From Nocardia arthritidis (GTDB lineage Bacteria; Actinomycetota; Actinomycetes; Mycobacteriales; Mycobacteriaceae), in contig NZ_CP046172.1 in NCBI RefSeq assembly GCF_011801145.1, positions 6,572,001 through 6,636,000 of the forward strand: a stretch of 64,000 nucleotides of DNA, read 5' to 3'. The notes beneath the pieces are model-generated. The model saw only the letters and a list, made by a program, of their open reading frames with translations, made no database searches and had not been told where the DNA came from. The stretch's first letter is position 1. Each line of letters opens with the position of its first letter. Position numbers and translations under genes: made by a program. Shown piece after piece: positions 1 to 7,894 of the stretch.

Positions 1-204
1 CGCACCGAGCAGGTTGGCGAGCACCGCGGCCTCGTCGGAGGTCAGCTGGATCTGTGCGGCGCAGGCATCCGGGTCGTCGGATTTGGAGACTATGAGATCG
101 ATGGCGCCGTCGCGGTGGTCCACCACGCCGATCCGGCGGCCGGACCGCACCTGGAAGTCCTTCCGCACACCAATTCCGGGCAAAGCGGTCACGTCGACGT
201 TCAC
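1..204 (-). CDS. Cation:proton antiporter regulatory subunit, 3' part outside window
   Basis: The 68 residues visible begin with a GTG start and read MNVDVTALPGIGVRKDF, then a segment that includes GVVDHRDG. This resembles the N-terminus of the small cytosolic TrkA-C/KhtT-like subunits that accompany CPA2 antiporters in actinobacteria. Such subunits bind nucleotide or ions and gate a membrane antiporter that is usually encoded next to them. Here the rest of the gene, and any antiporter partner, lies to the left of the window. The start at base 204 is the first GTG after an in-frame non-coding stretch. The identification rests on a short N-terminal match, so it is moderately sure. Confidence 0.6.
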   Translation of the reverse strand, partial: MNVDVTALPGIGVRKDFQVRSGRRIGVVDHRDGAIDLIVSKSDDPDACAAQIQLTSDEAAVLANLLGA

Positions 205-393
205 GTAACCAGCCTAATGGGCGCTGCCGGCGGAGCCGTCCGCAGCCCGCGCATGGCCGGAGCGAAGGCGGAGGTACGCCTAACGGTTGCTTTACTTTGT
301 TCGGCATTCGGCGCGTAAACGCACGTCAGCGGTTCGGGGCGCTCATCATTTCGGCGGACCCGCCCGCCGCGCCGGGTGTGCTGAGATGGTGCG

Positions 394-1605
394 GTGAGGC
401 ATTGGTCGGAGTTGCCCGAGACGGCGCGGGACGCTGTTGGTGCGCTGGCGACGTTCCTCGGCGGCACCGCACTGTATCTCGCCCACCTGTCCACGATGAC
501 CAATCGCGGCGAGGGCATACCGCTCACCGTGCGGCTCGCCCTTCTGGCCGCGGTCTGCGTCGCCACCTTCTTCCGGCGGCGAAAAGCGTTGTGGGCCATG
601 CTCGGCGGGCTCATCCCGTTGGCGCTGGACACCTACCTCGGCCCGACGGTGTCGGTATGGGTCATCTACGCCGATCTGATCTACGCGGCCGTGCTGTACG
701 CCGGGCCACGCGCGTCCAGGATCGTCGCGGTGGCCTGGTTCATTTTCTCCGGCGCCATGGTGCTGCTCACACTGGTGCTGACGCAGGATATGCGTGCCGT
801 CGCGGCGGCGGTGATCGCGGTGTTCAGCTTCGTCGGCACGCCGATCTGGTGGGCGAATTCGGTGCGCACGCACAAGGAGGTCGCCGATGCCGAAAGGGCC
901 CGGCTACAGGCCATGACCACGATCGCCGAATTGGACCGGCGCGCCGCCATCGCCGACGAGCGCAAGACGATGGCCCGCGACCTGCACGACGTGATCGCCG
1001 GGCATCTGTCGGCGATAGCCATCCAGTCCGAGGCGGCGCTTGGCGTGCTGGCCCGCATCGACGTGGATCCGAAGATGGCGGGCATCCTCGGGGCGATCCG
1101 CGCCAACAGCGTCGGCGCGCTGCAGGAGATGCGCACCATGATCGGGCTGCTGCGCAGCGACGACGGCGGCGAGGACATCGCCGCGCCGCGCGGGCTGGAC
1201 CAGCTGCCGATCCTGGTGGACGCGGCGCGGTCGGCGGGCGTCGCCGTGCGGATCCACCGCGATCCGGCCACCGTCGCACCGCCGCGCGCGGTGGATCAGG
1301 CCGCGTACCGGATCATTCAGGAGGCGTTGACCAACGCCATGAAACACGCGCCGGGCAGCCCGGTGGACATCGATATCCGGACGGAGGATTCGACTTTGAC
1401 CCTGACGGTGCGCAATCCCCTTGGCGCGGTGCGCGATAGACCGGGCGACAGCCCTCGGCACGGCCTGGTGAATATGCGCGAGCGGGCCACCGCGTTGAGC
1501 GGAACCTTCACGGCCGGGGCGGATTCCGGAGTCTGGCGGGTGAGCGCGACACTGCCGCTTTCGGTTACCGCCGATTCCGATGAAAATGCCAGGGAGACGG
1601 CATGA
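394..1605 (+). CDS. Sensor histidine kinase, NarL/DesK type (HisKA_3)
   Basis: A 403-residue membrane-bound histidine kinase. The first ~150 residues hold several hydrophobic segments (for example GALATFLGGTALYLAHL) with no recognisable extracellular sensor domain, so the signal is probably sensed in the membrane. The dimerisation/phosphoacceptor box follows with MARDLHDVIAGHLSAIA, where the His is the predicted phosphorylation site. The ATPase N-box is IIQEALTNAMKHAPG. This is the HisKA_3 plus HATPase_c architecture that pairs with LuxR-type response regulators. The stop codon overlaps the regulator start by 4 bp, so the two are co-transcribed and form one two-component system. The stimulus and regulon cannot be told from the sequence. 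Confidence 0.9.
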   Translation: MRHWSELPETARDAVGALATFLGGTALYLAHLSTMTNRGEGIPLTVRLALLAAVCVATFFRRRKALWAMLGGLIPLALDTYLGPTVSVWVIYADLIYAAVLYAGPRASRIVAVAWFIFSGAMVLLTLVLTQDMRAVAAAVIAVFSFVGTPIWWANSVRTHKEVADAERARLQAMTTIAELDRRAAIADERKTMARDLHDVIAGHLSAIAIQSEAALGVLARIDVDPKMAGILGAIRANSVGALQEMRTMIGLLRSDDGGEDIAAPRGLDQLPILVDAARSAGVAVRIHRDPATVAPPRAVDQAAYRIIQEALTNAMKHAPGSPVDIDIRTEDSTLTLTVRNPLGAVRDRPGDSPRHGLVNMRERATALSGTFTAGADSGVWRVSATLPLSVTADSDENARETA

Positions 1606-2246
1606 TCCGGGTATTGATCGCCGACGATCACGGCGCGATCCGAGCCGGGCTGCGGATGATCCTGGACACCGAGGACGATATCGAGGTGGTCGGCGAGGCC
1701 GCCGACGGCGATATCGCGGTGACGCAGGCCAGGGCGCTGCGCCCCGATGTGGTGCTGATGGACGTGCGAATGCCCGGCGTCGACGGCATCAGCGCCACCG
1801 AGCGGATCACCGAGGAGGGACCGGCCCGCGTACTCATCCTCACCACCTTCGACCTGGACGAATACGTTTTCCGGACGCTGCGGGCCGGTGCGTCGGGATT
1901 CATCCTGAAATCGGCGTCGGGCCGGGAGTTGGTCGACGCGGTGCGCCGGGTCGCGGCGGGCGACGGCGTGCTGGCCCCGGAGGTGACGCGGGCGGTGATC
2001 ACCGCATTCGCGACGGCCCCCGCCGAGCAGGCCGAACCGGCTCCGGCCGGGCTCACCGAACTCACCGATCGCGAACGCGAGGTGCTGGACTGTCTGGGCG
2101 ACGGTCTGTCCAATGCCCAGATCGCGCAGCGGCTGTTCATCGGTGAGACGACGGTGAAGACGCATGTGTCCCGGGTGTTGACGAAACTCGGTGTGCGATC
2201 ACGGGTTCAGGCGGCGATCGTGGCACGCGAGATTCGGGACAAATAG
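1602..2246 (+). CDS. Response regulator, NarL/LuxR family
   Basis: A 214-residue response regulator. The receiver domain fills residues 1-120, with the acidic pocket at IADDH, the phosphoacceptor Asp in DVVLMDVRMPG and the conserved Lys in FILKSAS. A LuxR-type helix-turn-helix follows at about 148-205 (LTDREREVLDCLGDGLS, then the recognition helix near TTVKTHVSRVLTKLG). It overlaps the upstream kinase by 4 bp (ATGA), so translation is coupled and the kinase is its likely partner. It is a transcription activator or repressor. Its targets are unknown, although the kinase-regulator operon itself is a common target in this family. Confidence 0.92.
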   Translation: MIRVLIADDHGAIRAGLRMILDTEDDIEVVGEAADGDIAVTQARALRPDVVLMDVRMPGVDGISATERITEEGPARVLILTTFDLDEYVFRTLRAGASGFILKSASGRELVDAVRRVAAGDGVLAPEVTRAVITAFATAPAEQAEPAPAGLTELTDREREVLDCLGDGLSNAQIAQRLFIGETTVKTHVSRVLTKLGVRSRVQAAIVAREIRDK

Positions 2247-2267
2247 TCCGGAAACGCGGGCATCGGA

Positions 2268-2284
2268 AACCGGAACGGCCGGTT
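2268..2284. terminator. Short hairpin between convergent genes
   Basis: AACCGG, a five-base loop and CCGGTT lie in the 50-bp gap between the converging response regulator and DUF952 genes. It is a weak candidate for a two-way terminator without a T-tract. Confidence 0.3.
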
Positions 2285-2296
2285 CGGCTTTCGCGC

Positions 2297-2671
2297 TCAG
2301 TGCTCGAGCGGGGCGAAGCCGCCGTCCGGACCCGGCCGGTATTCGACCACCGCGGTCACCGCGTCGACCGGCAGCGGGCCGTAAAGGTGTGGGAAGAGCA
2401 TCGATTCGGGATCCGTCGGCACGCCGGGCTCCCATTCGACCGGCGAGCCGAGCCGGGACGGGTCCAGGCGCAGCAGGACCAGATCGCCGCGTCCGGCGAA
2501 GAGCCGATTCGCGGGCAGATGCGCCTGTTCCGGCGCGGACAGGTGGATGAACCCGACCTCGTCCAGCGACGGTGGACGATATTCGCCTGTCTGTCGCGCG
2601 GACAGCCACTCCGCCATGGCACAGATGTGCACCAGCGTGTCCGGCATCGGGGTGGTTCGCTCGTCGTTCAT
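2297..2671 (-). CDS. DUF952 domain-containing protein
   Basis: A 124-residue protein that fits the DUF952 family, a small cytosolic family of unknown biochemical role. The marks are the motif VGFIHLSAPEQ at residues 41-51, the stretch LVLLRLDPSRL and the C-terminal block MLFPHLYGPLPVDAV, which together form the conserved core. The open frame continues upstream to base 3034, but the extra residues are Arg/Pro-rich and look like translated non-coding DNA. I therefore start at ATG 2671 (MNDERTTPMPD). A second in-frame ATG at 2647 would give MPDTLVHI and is also possible. It converges on the two-component system and is preceded by a long non-coding region. Confidence 0.75.
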   Translation of the reverse strand: MNDERTTPMPDTLVHICAMAEWLSARQTGEYRPPSLDEVGFIHLSAPEQAHLPANRLFAGRGDLVLLRLDPSRLGSPVEWEPGVPTDPESMLFPHLYGPLPVDAVTAVVEYRPGPDGGFAPLEH

Positions 2672-2805
2672 CGAATCCCAAGGTAGCCGACCACGGCGCG
2701 GGTTGCTCGCCGGATCTCGCGCACACCAACCGCGTTCGAGCACATCCGATTCCGGCGACTCGATCGGGAATCCGGCTGAACCCCTATCGAATTCGGTAAC
2801 ACGTC

Positions 2806-2866
2806 GATCACGACCCGGGGCGCGCCCGTTCGGTGTCCACACACGGGCGCGCCCCGGGTCGTGGTC
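2806..2866. repeat. Long perfect inverted repeat (21-bp arms)
   Basis: The arm CACGACCCGGGGCGCGCCCG at 2809-2828 is exactly complementary to 2844-2863, with one further T-A pair inside and two more pairs outside across a G-T wobble. The loop is about 13 nt. No T-tract follows on either side. This is far too long and G+C-rich to be chance pairing. It could be a factor-independent transcription block, an RNA structural element or a binding site. Confidence 0.7.
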
Positions 2867-3087
2867 CGCACCGTGGAGGGTGGGATGCATCACATCTCGA
2901 ATTGAGGGTATTCCGGACAAATCGGATACTGGACGGTTTGTGATCCGTTGGGCCCGGGTAGTCACACCAACACCCGCACGGCCGATACATATGTGACGGA
3001 AGGCACATCGGCCGATCGCCGATTCGCACGCCAACCCAGCTGACGTGCCGATATCGACGAAAAGCCCGGATCGGCCCGCGACCGTTC

Positions 3088-3145
3088 CCGCATCGGGATC
3101 GACACGGGCGCGAACCGACCACGTGTCGGCACTGTCCCGATGCGG
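3088..3145. repeat. Nested inverted repeat
   Basis: The outer arms CCGCATCGGGA (3088-3098) and TCCCGATGCGG (3135-3145) pair over 11 bp. Inside them CGACACG (3100-3106) pairs with CGTGTCG (3122-3128). Together they make an interrupted hairpin of about 58 nt in a region without genes. Confidence 0.6.
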
Positions 3146-3396
3146 AGCCCCGGATTCGGCTCACCCCGTAGGGGTTCCGCCGCGGCGCGTCTCAGTCCGG
3201 CTGGGGCCGTTATGGTATCGAGCTGAGAAGATGCTGAACCCGCGTGTGGGTGTCGGAGGGCACGGGTAATCTGCCCGTACGACAACTGGATCGGTAGTTC
3301 GAGGTGGTGATCCTACGGTGTCCGTTACCTGACCAGCGATGTTCGCCGGTAGCGAAATCCCTGGTCGTGTTAGCGAAAACACAAAGAATCGCCAGC

Positions 3397-3423
3397 GGGA
3401 ACAAAGCCCCCGTCCCGAACGTC
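3397..3423 (+). promoter_or_regulatory. ECF sigma-factor type promoter of the DUF7455 gene
   Basis: GGGAAC (-35), a 17-bp spacer and CGTC (-10) match the GGAAC-N17-CGTY pattern used by SigE/SigH-like sigma factors in actinobacteria. The same layout stands before sigB in this window. The DUF7455 start codon lies about 115 bp downstream. Confidence 0.5.
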
Positions 3424-3537
3424 TGACAGAGTAGTCATACCACTGCTGGGAAGTAGCGGTAGCGAGCTCATGGTGAGTGACCATGGGCCCCACACCAGGC
3501 AAACGGCCCGAGTGCCGGGAGCCAGGACGGAGGAGTC

Positions 3538-3732
3538 ATGCCAGGAACCCTGACAAGCACCCCACTGACCGCGGTCGACCGTTGCGACCGCTGCGGGGCG
3601 GCTGCCCGAGTGCGTGCAGTATTGCCCGCGGGTGGAGAGTTGCTCTTCTGCCAGCACCACGCGAACGAACACATGGATCGATTGCGTGAGCTCGATGCCG
3701 TGATCGACACGGAGTCGGCTCCCGCGCTCTGA
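3538..3732 (+). CDS. DUF7455 small zinc-ribbon-like protein
   Basis: A 64-residue protein conserved across actinobacteria and of unknown function. The family signature is clear: ALTST-like N-terminus (LTSTPLTAVDRCDRCGAA), then ARVRAVLPAGGELLFC and QHHANEH. The Cys pair in DRCDRCG with the later Cys and His residues (FCQHHANEH) suggests a single bound zinc ion. ATG 3538 has a strong ribosome site (GGAGG) seven bases upstream. An ECF-type promoter lies about 115 bp upstream and a strong hairpin about 50 bp downstream, so it is a single-gene transcript, probably stress-induced. Confidence 0.85.
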   Translation: MPGTLTSTPLTAVDRCDRCGAAARVRAVLPAGGELLFCQHHANEHMDRLRELDAVIDTESAPAL

Positions 3733-3781
3733 CCAACTCCTCGCGTCCTACTACAACAGCATCCGATAACAGAACAGCGCG

Positions 3782-3818
3782 CGACAGCGGGCGGCCTCAC
3801 ACGGGTCGCCCGCTGTCG
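3782..3818. terminator. Terminator hairpin after DUF7455
   Basis: CGACAGCGGGCG (3782-3793) pairs perfectly with CGCCCGCTGTCG (3807-3818) across a 13-nt loop. It lies between the end of DUF7455 and the end of the convergent TetR gene and can serve both. Confidence 0.6.
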
Positions 3819-3836
3819 GCGTTTCCGGCCAGGTTT

Positions 3837-4604
3837 TCACGGCTCGGTGTTCACGGCTCGGCTTCCGGTATCGGCGAGGATGCCGTCGAGCAGCCGGGCC
3901 AGACCGTATTCGAACGCACCCGCCGGATCCGCCGGCGCCTGATAGAACTCCCCGACCGCGGCGCCGACGCGGGACGAGAGCGGAAAGAGGTCGGCGGGCA
4001 TCAGCTCGGTGAGTGTGGGACCGTGCTCGGCCCACCACTCGGCATCGGACACCTCGGCGGTCGCGCGGGACCCGGCGATCGCCATCCGGGCATTGCCGGT
4101 CGCGAACTCCGAGAGCACCGCGACCACCCGGTCCATCGCCAGATCGGATAGACCGGCGCCGTCGAGCGCCGCCAGCTGTCGCTCGTACCGGCGCATCCGG
4201 CCCGGGCCGAGCACCATCCGCCACGGCGAAACCTCCAGCAGCCAGGGATGCGCGAGCAGCTCCGCCCTGACCTGTCGCGCGATGGCCGCCATCCGGTCGC
4301 GCACCGGCAGCTCCGGCGGGATCGGCGCGTCCGCCTCGGCCACCGCATCGGCCATCAGGGCGGTGAGCGCCTCCTTGCTCGGCACATAGGTGTACAGGCT
4401 CATCGGCCGCAGGCCCAGTTCGGCGGCGACCGTGCGGATGGACACCTTCGCATAGCCGTCCCGATCGGCCAGCGCGATCGCGGCGGCGACCACCGCGTCG
4501 ACGCTCACCGCCTGCTTCGGGCCGCGCCCGCGGCGCCGGGGCGGCAGGTATTCCCGCCACAGCAGCGTGAGCAACTGCCGCGCCGGATCCGCGGATTCGG
4601 ACAA
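3837..4604 (-). CDS. TetR family regulator (tetracycline-repressor-like)
   Basis: A 255-residue one-component regulator. The N-terminal helix-turn-helix spans about residues 33-80 (VVAAAIALADRDGYAKVSI, then LRPMSLYTYVPSKEAL). The C-terminal half resembles the TetR_C_1 ligand-binding domain. An ATG lies 20 codons further upstream, but the residues before SESADPAR look non-coding and that start would run through the operator. TTG at 4604 is preceded by GAGGGGG at a good distance, so I choose it. The gene is divergent from the SNF2 helicase, and paired 11-bp motifs between them make autoregulation likely. The ligand is unknown. Confidence 0.82.
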   Translation of the reverse strand: MSESADPARQLLTLLWREYLPPRRRGRGPKQAVSVDAVVAAAIALADRDGYAKVSIRTVAAELGLRPMSLYTYVPSKEALTALMADAVAEADAPIPPELPVRDRMAAIARQVRAELLAHPWLLEVSPWRMVLGPGRMRRYERQLAALDGAGLSDLAMDRVVAVLSEFATGNARMAIAGSRATAEVSDAEWWAEHGPTLTELMPADLFPLSSRVGAAVGEFYQAPADPAGAFEYGLARLLDGILADTGSRAVNTEP

Positions 4605-4628
4605 GCTGCCCCCTCGGGAACAAAGTCG

Positions 4629-4659
4629 GTACGGCGTACGTTGATAGGATACTCCGTAC
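4629..4659. promoter_or_regulatory. Candidate TetR operator: two inverted 11-bp motifs
   Basis: GTACGGCGTAC at 4629-4639 and, on the other strand, GTACGGAGTAT at 4649-4659 lie exactly 20 bp (two helical turns) apart, between the TetR start and the divergent helicase gene. Each motif is itself a near palindrome. Two TetR dimers side by side would fit. Confidence 0.5.
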
Positions 4660-4725
4660 ACCATACGTCGATATTAGGGGTCCGCTCTGCCAACGACACA
4701 AGCCACCTACCTGCCCGACCGGCAC

Positions 4726-6543
4726 ATGTTCGCGCTGTGGACATGGACCGGAACCGCCCTCGGCCCCGCCCCGGAACTCGGCGAATCGGCGACCATCTCG
4801 CTGGCCGTGCCGACCGGCGACGCGGGTGCGATCGAGATCGCCGAGGTCGACTGCGCACTGGTCGACCCGGATACCTTCGCGGCCTTGATAATCGACGACC
4901 ACGGTCGCCTCAGGAGCGCGGATGCGCCAGCGGCGCAGGCCCTCCCGACCCCACGGGAAACGATCTCCGGTGACGTGGGGGCCGCGCGATCGGTTCAGGC
5001 CTGGCGGGCGTTGCTGACGGATTCGGCGGAATCCGAAGCGGCCCTGCCGATCGCGGCGCACGCGGTACCCGATGCCACCGGGACCGCGATCGTCTCGGCC
5101 GCGCGGGCGATGCGGATCTTGCGGGAAACCCGTTCGGCGGCATCGGAATTGGCTTCCGCGCTGCGGGCCGACCTGCGGCCGTACCAGGTGCGTGGCGTCG
5201 GCTGGTTGCGCGAGACCACCGCGGCATACGGCGGCGCCGTGCTCGCCGACGAGATGGGTCTCGGAAAGACGCTGCAGACCATCGGATTCCTGGTGGGCCG
5301 GGCGGCGGACGGGCCGCAGCTGGTGGTCTGCCCGACCTCGCTGGTCGGCAACTGGGGTCACGAGCTGGCTCGGTTCGCGCCGACGCTGCGGGTGATCGCC
5401 TGGCGCGGTGGCGAACTCGCCGCCGCTGCGGGCGATGTGGTGGTCACTGGCTATCCGATGCTGCGGCTGCACGGGGACGATCTCGGCGGCAGACATTGGG
5501 CCACAACCGTATTCGACGAGGCGCAGGCCCTGAAGAACCCGCGGACACAGGTGTCCAAGGCGGCGCGCGCCCTCCAGACGGACGCGCGGATCGCACTCAC
5601 CGGAACACCGGTCGAGAACCACCTCGAAGAGCTGTGGGCGCTGCTGAACCTGGTGGCGCCCAGGCTGTTCGGGCACCGCGCACAGTTCCGTCGCCGCTTC
5701 GCCCGGCCGATCCACGAGGGCTCGGCGGCCGCGGCCGGGCGGCTGCTCGCCGCGATCGAGCCGGTGGTGATGGCACGCAAGAAGTTTCAGGTCGCGGCCA
5801 CGCTGCCGCCGAAGATCGGTATCGATCTGCTCTGCGATCTGACCGCCGAACAGGAGAAGCTCTACGATCAACTGCTCGACCGCGCCGTCGACGACGGCTT
5901 CGGCTCCGGCATCGAGCGGCAGGGCCGGGTACTCGCCGCGCTCACCGCGCTCAAACAGGTCTGCAACCATCCGGGGCTGATCACCGGGGATACGACCGAA
6001 CTCGCCGGGCGCTCCGGAAAGCTCGACCTGTGCACCGACATCGTATCCACCAATCTCGAAACCGATTCGCCCACACTGATATTCACCCAATATCGAGAGA
6101 CCGGCGAGCTGCTGGTCCGGCACCTCGCCGAACAGTTCGGGGTGCGGGCGCCGTTCTTCCACGGCGGGCTGAACCAGGCCGAGCGGGGCGAGATCGTGCG
6201 GTGCTTCCAATCCCCGGACGGGCCACCGGTGCTTGTGCTCAGCCTGCGGGCGGCGGGCACCGGTTTGACGCTCACCCGCGCCGCCGACGTCATCCACTTC
6301 GACCGTTGGTGGAATCCGGCAGTCGAGGCGCAGGCATCGGATCGGGTACACCGCATCGGCCAGACCCGCACCGTCACCATCACCACGCTCACCTCGAGCA
6401 CCACCGTCGAGGAACATATCGCGGGCATGCACGACCGCAAGTCCGCGCTGGCCGACCTCGGCGATACGGCGGGCATCGCGGCGCTGGCCCGACTCGACGA
6501 CGCCCAACTCATCGAGATCCTCCGACGGAAGCGGGAAAACTAG
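4726..6543 (+). CDS. SNF2-family DEAD-like helicase, compact HelZ-type
   Basis: A 605-residue SNF2/Rad54-class ATPase that moves on DNA or nucleoprotein. Motif I is ADEMGLGKTLQT (about residue 175), motif II is FDEAQALKNP, and motif III is LTGTPVENHLEELW. The C-terminal RecA lobe carries LIFTQYRETGELL and DRVHRIGQTRTV. Actinobacterial HelZ-type relatives are about 1000 residues with an SNF2-associated N-terminal domain; here only about 150 residues precede the helicase core. No ribosome site stands before ATG 4726. An in-frame CTG at 4687 follows AGGGG at a good distance and would add 13 residues. It overlaps the SWIM gene by 1 bp. Confidence 0.85.
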   Translation: MFALWTWTGTALGPAPELGESATISLAVPTGDAGAIEIAEVDCALVDPDTFAALIIDDHGRLRSADAPAAQALPTPRETISGDVGAARSVQAWRALLTDSAESEAALPIAAHAVPDATGTAIVSAARAMRILRETRSAASELASALRADLRPYQVRGVGWLRETTAAYGGAVLADEMGLGKTLQTIGFLVGRAADGPQLVVCPTSLVGNWGHELARFAPTLRVIAWRGGELAAAAGDVVVTGYPMLRLHGDDLGGRHWATTVFDEAQALKNPRTQVSKAARALQTDARIALTGTPVENHLEELWALLNLVAPRLFGHRAQFRRRFARPIHEGSAAAAGRLLAAIEPVVMARKKFQVAATLPPKIGIDLLCDLTAEQEKLYDQLLDRAVDDGFGSGIERQGRVLAALTALKQVCNHPGLITGDTTELAGRSGKLDLCTDIVSTNLETDSPTLIFTQYRETGELLVRHLAEQFGVRAPFFHGGLNQAERGEIVRCFQSPDGPPVLVLSLRAAGTGLTLTRAADVIHFDRWWNPAVEAQASDRVHRIGQTRTVTITTLTSSTTVEEHIAGMHDRKSALADLGDTAGIAALARLDDAQLIEILRRKREN

Positions 6544-7103
6544 TGGCGGACAACGATTTCGGCTACACCGCATGGGGCAAGGACTGGCTCCGGCTCGCCG
6601 AGCCACTGCGCCAGGACCGCCCCGATCCGCTGCTGCCCCGAGCCCGCAGCATCGCGCGCAACAACGGTGTGCCCGCGACAGTCGACGGGCGCATCGTGCG
6701 GGTCACCATCCATCGCGGCAGCCAGGCGTCGGTGACCCACCTGGAGATCGCGCCGCTGCCCCGCGCCACCGTCACCACCATCGCCACCCTGATCCCGGAC
6801 ACCACGGTGCTCACCGACGAGATGTATCGCATGCTGCGCGACGCGGATATCTCCCCGGCCCCCGCCATCGCGAGCACCGACTGCTCCTGCTCCGCCCGCA
6901 ATCCGCGCTGTCTGCACCTGCTCGCCCTGCTCTACGAGATCACCCGCCGCGTCGACCAGAACCCCCGACTGGCCCTCGAACTCCAGGGCTATTTCGAAGC
7001 GGCACAGGATGATTCGGCCATCACGGTCGAGGTGCCGCAGTGGGTCCCGATCAACAGCCTCGACCCGGACCGGTACTTCGGCGAGGCGGTCCCGCTGGGC
7101 TGA
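6543..7103 (+). CDS. SWIM zinc-finger protein, partner of SNF2 helicase
   Basis: A 186-residue protein starting at GTG 6543, whose first base is the last base of the helicase stop codon, so translation is coupled. A SWIM finger (CxC...CxH) lies at about residues 113-123, in TDCSCSARNPRCLH. SWIM fingers bind DNA or proteins and are typically found fused to, or encoded beside, bacterial SNF2 ATPases. In mycobacteria the same two genes sit together (helZ and the following gene, from memory). I infer a complex in which this protein guides or anchors the helicase on its substrate. Confidence 0.82.
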   Translation: MADNDFGYTAWGKDWLRLAEPLRQDRPDPLLPRARSIARNNGVPATVDGRIVRVTIHRGSQASVTHLEIAPLPRATVTTIATLIPDTTVLTDEMYRMLRDADISPAPAIASTDCSCSARNPRCLHLLALLYEITRRVDQNPRLALELQGYFEAAQDDSAITVEVPQWVPINSLDPDRYFGEAVPLG

Positions 7104-7272
7104 CCAATTCCGATCGGCTTCCCGCGCTGGATATCGCGAGCGCGGGAAGCCGAAACATGCTCGGAAACAGCGACATCCGCACAATCGCGCCGTACGCCGT
7201 ATCCACCGACCTGATCGGAGCGGATCGCGGCGGCCGAGCCGAAGGCGGCGTCGGTGATCGACGGGTATCGCG

Positions 7273-7839
7273 TCATGGGCGACGGGCACGGAAGCGGAAA
7301 CTTCCTTCGCCGGTTTCGATTTCGATGTCGGTGAAACCCACTCGGGCGAGGCGGGTGGGGGCGGTTTCCGGCGGGACGGGTACGCAGGTGTCGCCGAGGT
7401 GGATGAGGCGGAAGATGCGGCTGTCGAGCCCGTCGCTGCCGGCGAAAACGCCGCCGGGGCGCAGGACGCGGAAGGCCTCGGCAAAGAGGTCGTCCTGCGC
7501 GGTGGGCGTCGGGACGTGATGCAGCATGGTGAAGCAGACGACGGAGTCGAATCCGCTCGGCGGGAAGGGCATTCGGGTGCCGTCGCCGTCGACGACGGCG
7601 ACGGCGCCCGGGTGCCGGGTGCGCAGCCGGGCGGCCAGCGCGGGATCGATCTCCAGACCGGTGAGCGAGCCGGTGCGCGCGCCGAGGGCGCGCACGTTCG
7701 CGCCGTAACCGGGACCGATCTCCAGAGTCTGGTCGCCGAGTTCGAGACCGGACAGCGCCCACGGGACGATCCGCGTCGCGCTGGCCCGCTCCCACATCGC
7801 GGAGCGGCAGAGGATGCGGTGAAAGTAGTTCATTGCCAT
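7273..7839 (-). CDS. Class I SAM-dependent methyltransferase
   Basis: A 188-residue methyltransferase. Motif I is LEIGPGYGANV (about residue 39), the acidic residue at the end of strand 2 is in GLEID, and the later motifs are VVCFTMLHHVP and RVLRPGGVFAGSD. The fold is the small-molecule Methyltransf_11 type. No substrate can be assigned. It is divergent from an AraC regulator with only 55 bp between the starts, so the regulator may control it. Two in-frame ATGs (MAM) sit at the start, and the first is used here. Confidence 0.8.
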   Translation of the reverse strand: MAMNYFHRILCRSAMWERASATRIVPWALSGLELGDQTLEIGPGYGANVRALGARTGSLTGLEIDPALAARLRTRHPGAVAVVDGDGTRMPFPPSGFDSVVCFTMLHHVPTPTAQDDLFAEAFRVLRPGGVFAGSDGLDSRIFRLIHLGDTCVPVPPETAPTRLARVGFTDIEIETGEGSFRFRARRP

Positions 7840-7851
7840 GACCGCACGCTA

Positions 7852-7877
7852 TGGCCGCGACACCGGTGGCCGCGACA
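7852..7877. promoter_or_regulatory. Direct repeat in AraC/methyltransferase intergenic region
   Basis: TGGCCGCGACA occurs at 7852-7862 and again at 7867-7877, 15 bp apart, in the 55-bp gap between the divergent starts. AraC-type regulators commonly bind direct repeats, so this is a candidate operator. Confidence 0.35.
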
Positions 7878-7894
7878 AGCTACGGTGACAAATC

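Larger units (their letters stand above)
2672..3537. other. 866-bp non-coding region with two large hairpins and an ECF promoter
   Basis: I see no credible coding frame on either strand. The stretch lies between the divergent DUF952 and DUF7455 genes, which need promoters here. It holds a perfect 21-bp inverted repeat near its middle, a second nested hairpin about 220 bp later and an ECF-type promoter near its right end. These parts are annotated separately. A non-coding RNA or a long 5' leader for DUF7455 are both possible. Confidence 0.6.

Noticed and set aside
2672..3034. Extension of the DUF952 frame to an upstream start
   Set aside because: The added residues are Arg/Pro-rich, run through the long inverted repeat and do not belong to the DUF952 domain.
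3751..6606. 951-codon open frame on the minus strand across the SNF2 helicase gene
   Set aside because: It is antisense to a gene with all helicase motifs, it is Arg/Gly/Pro-rich, and it has no domain. Such long shadow frames are usual at this G+C content. Only its segment covering the TetR gene overlaps a real gene, in another frame.
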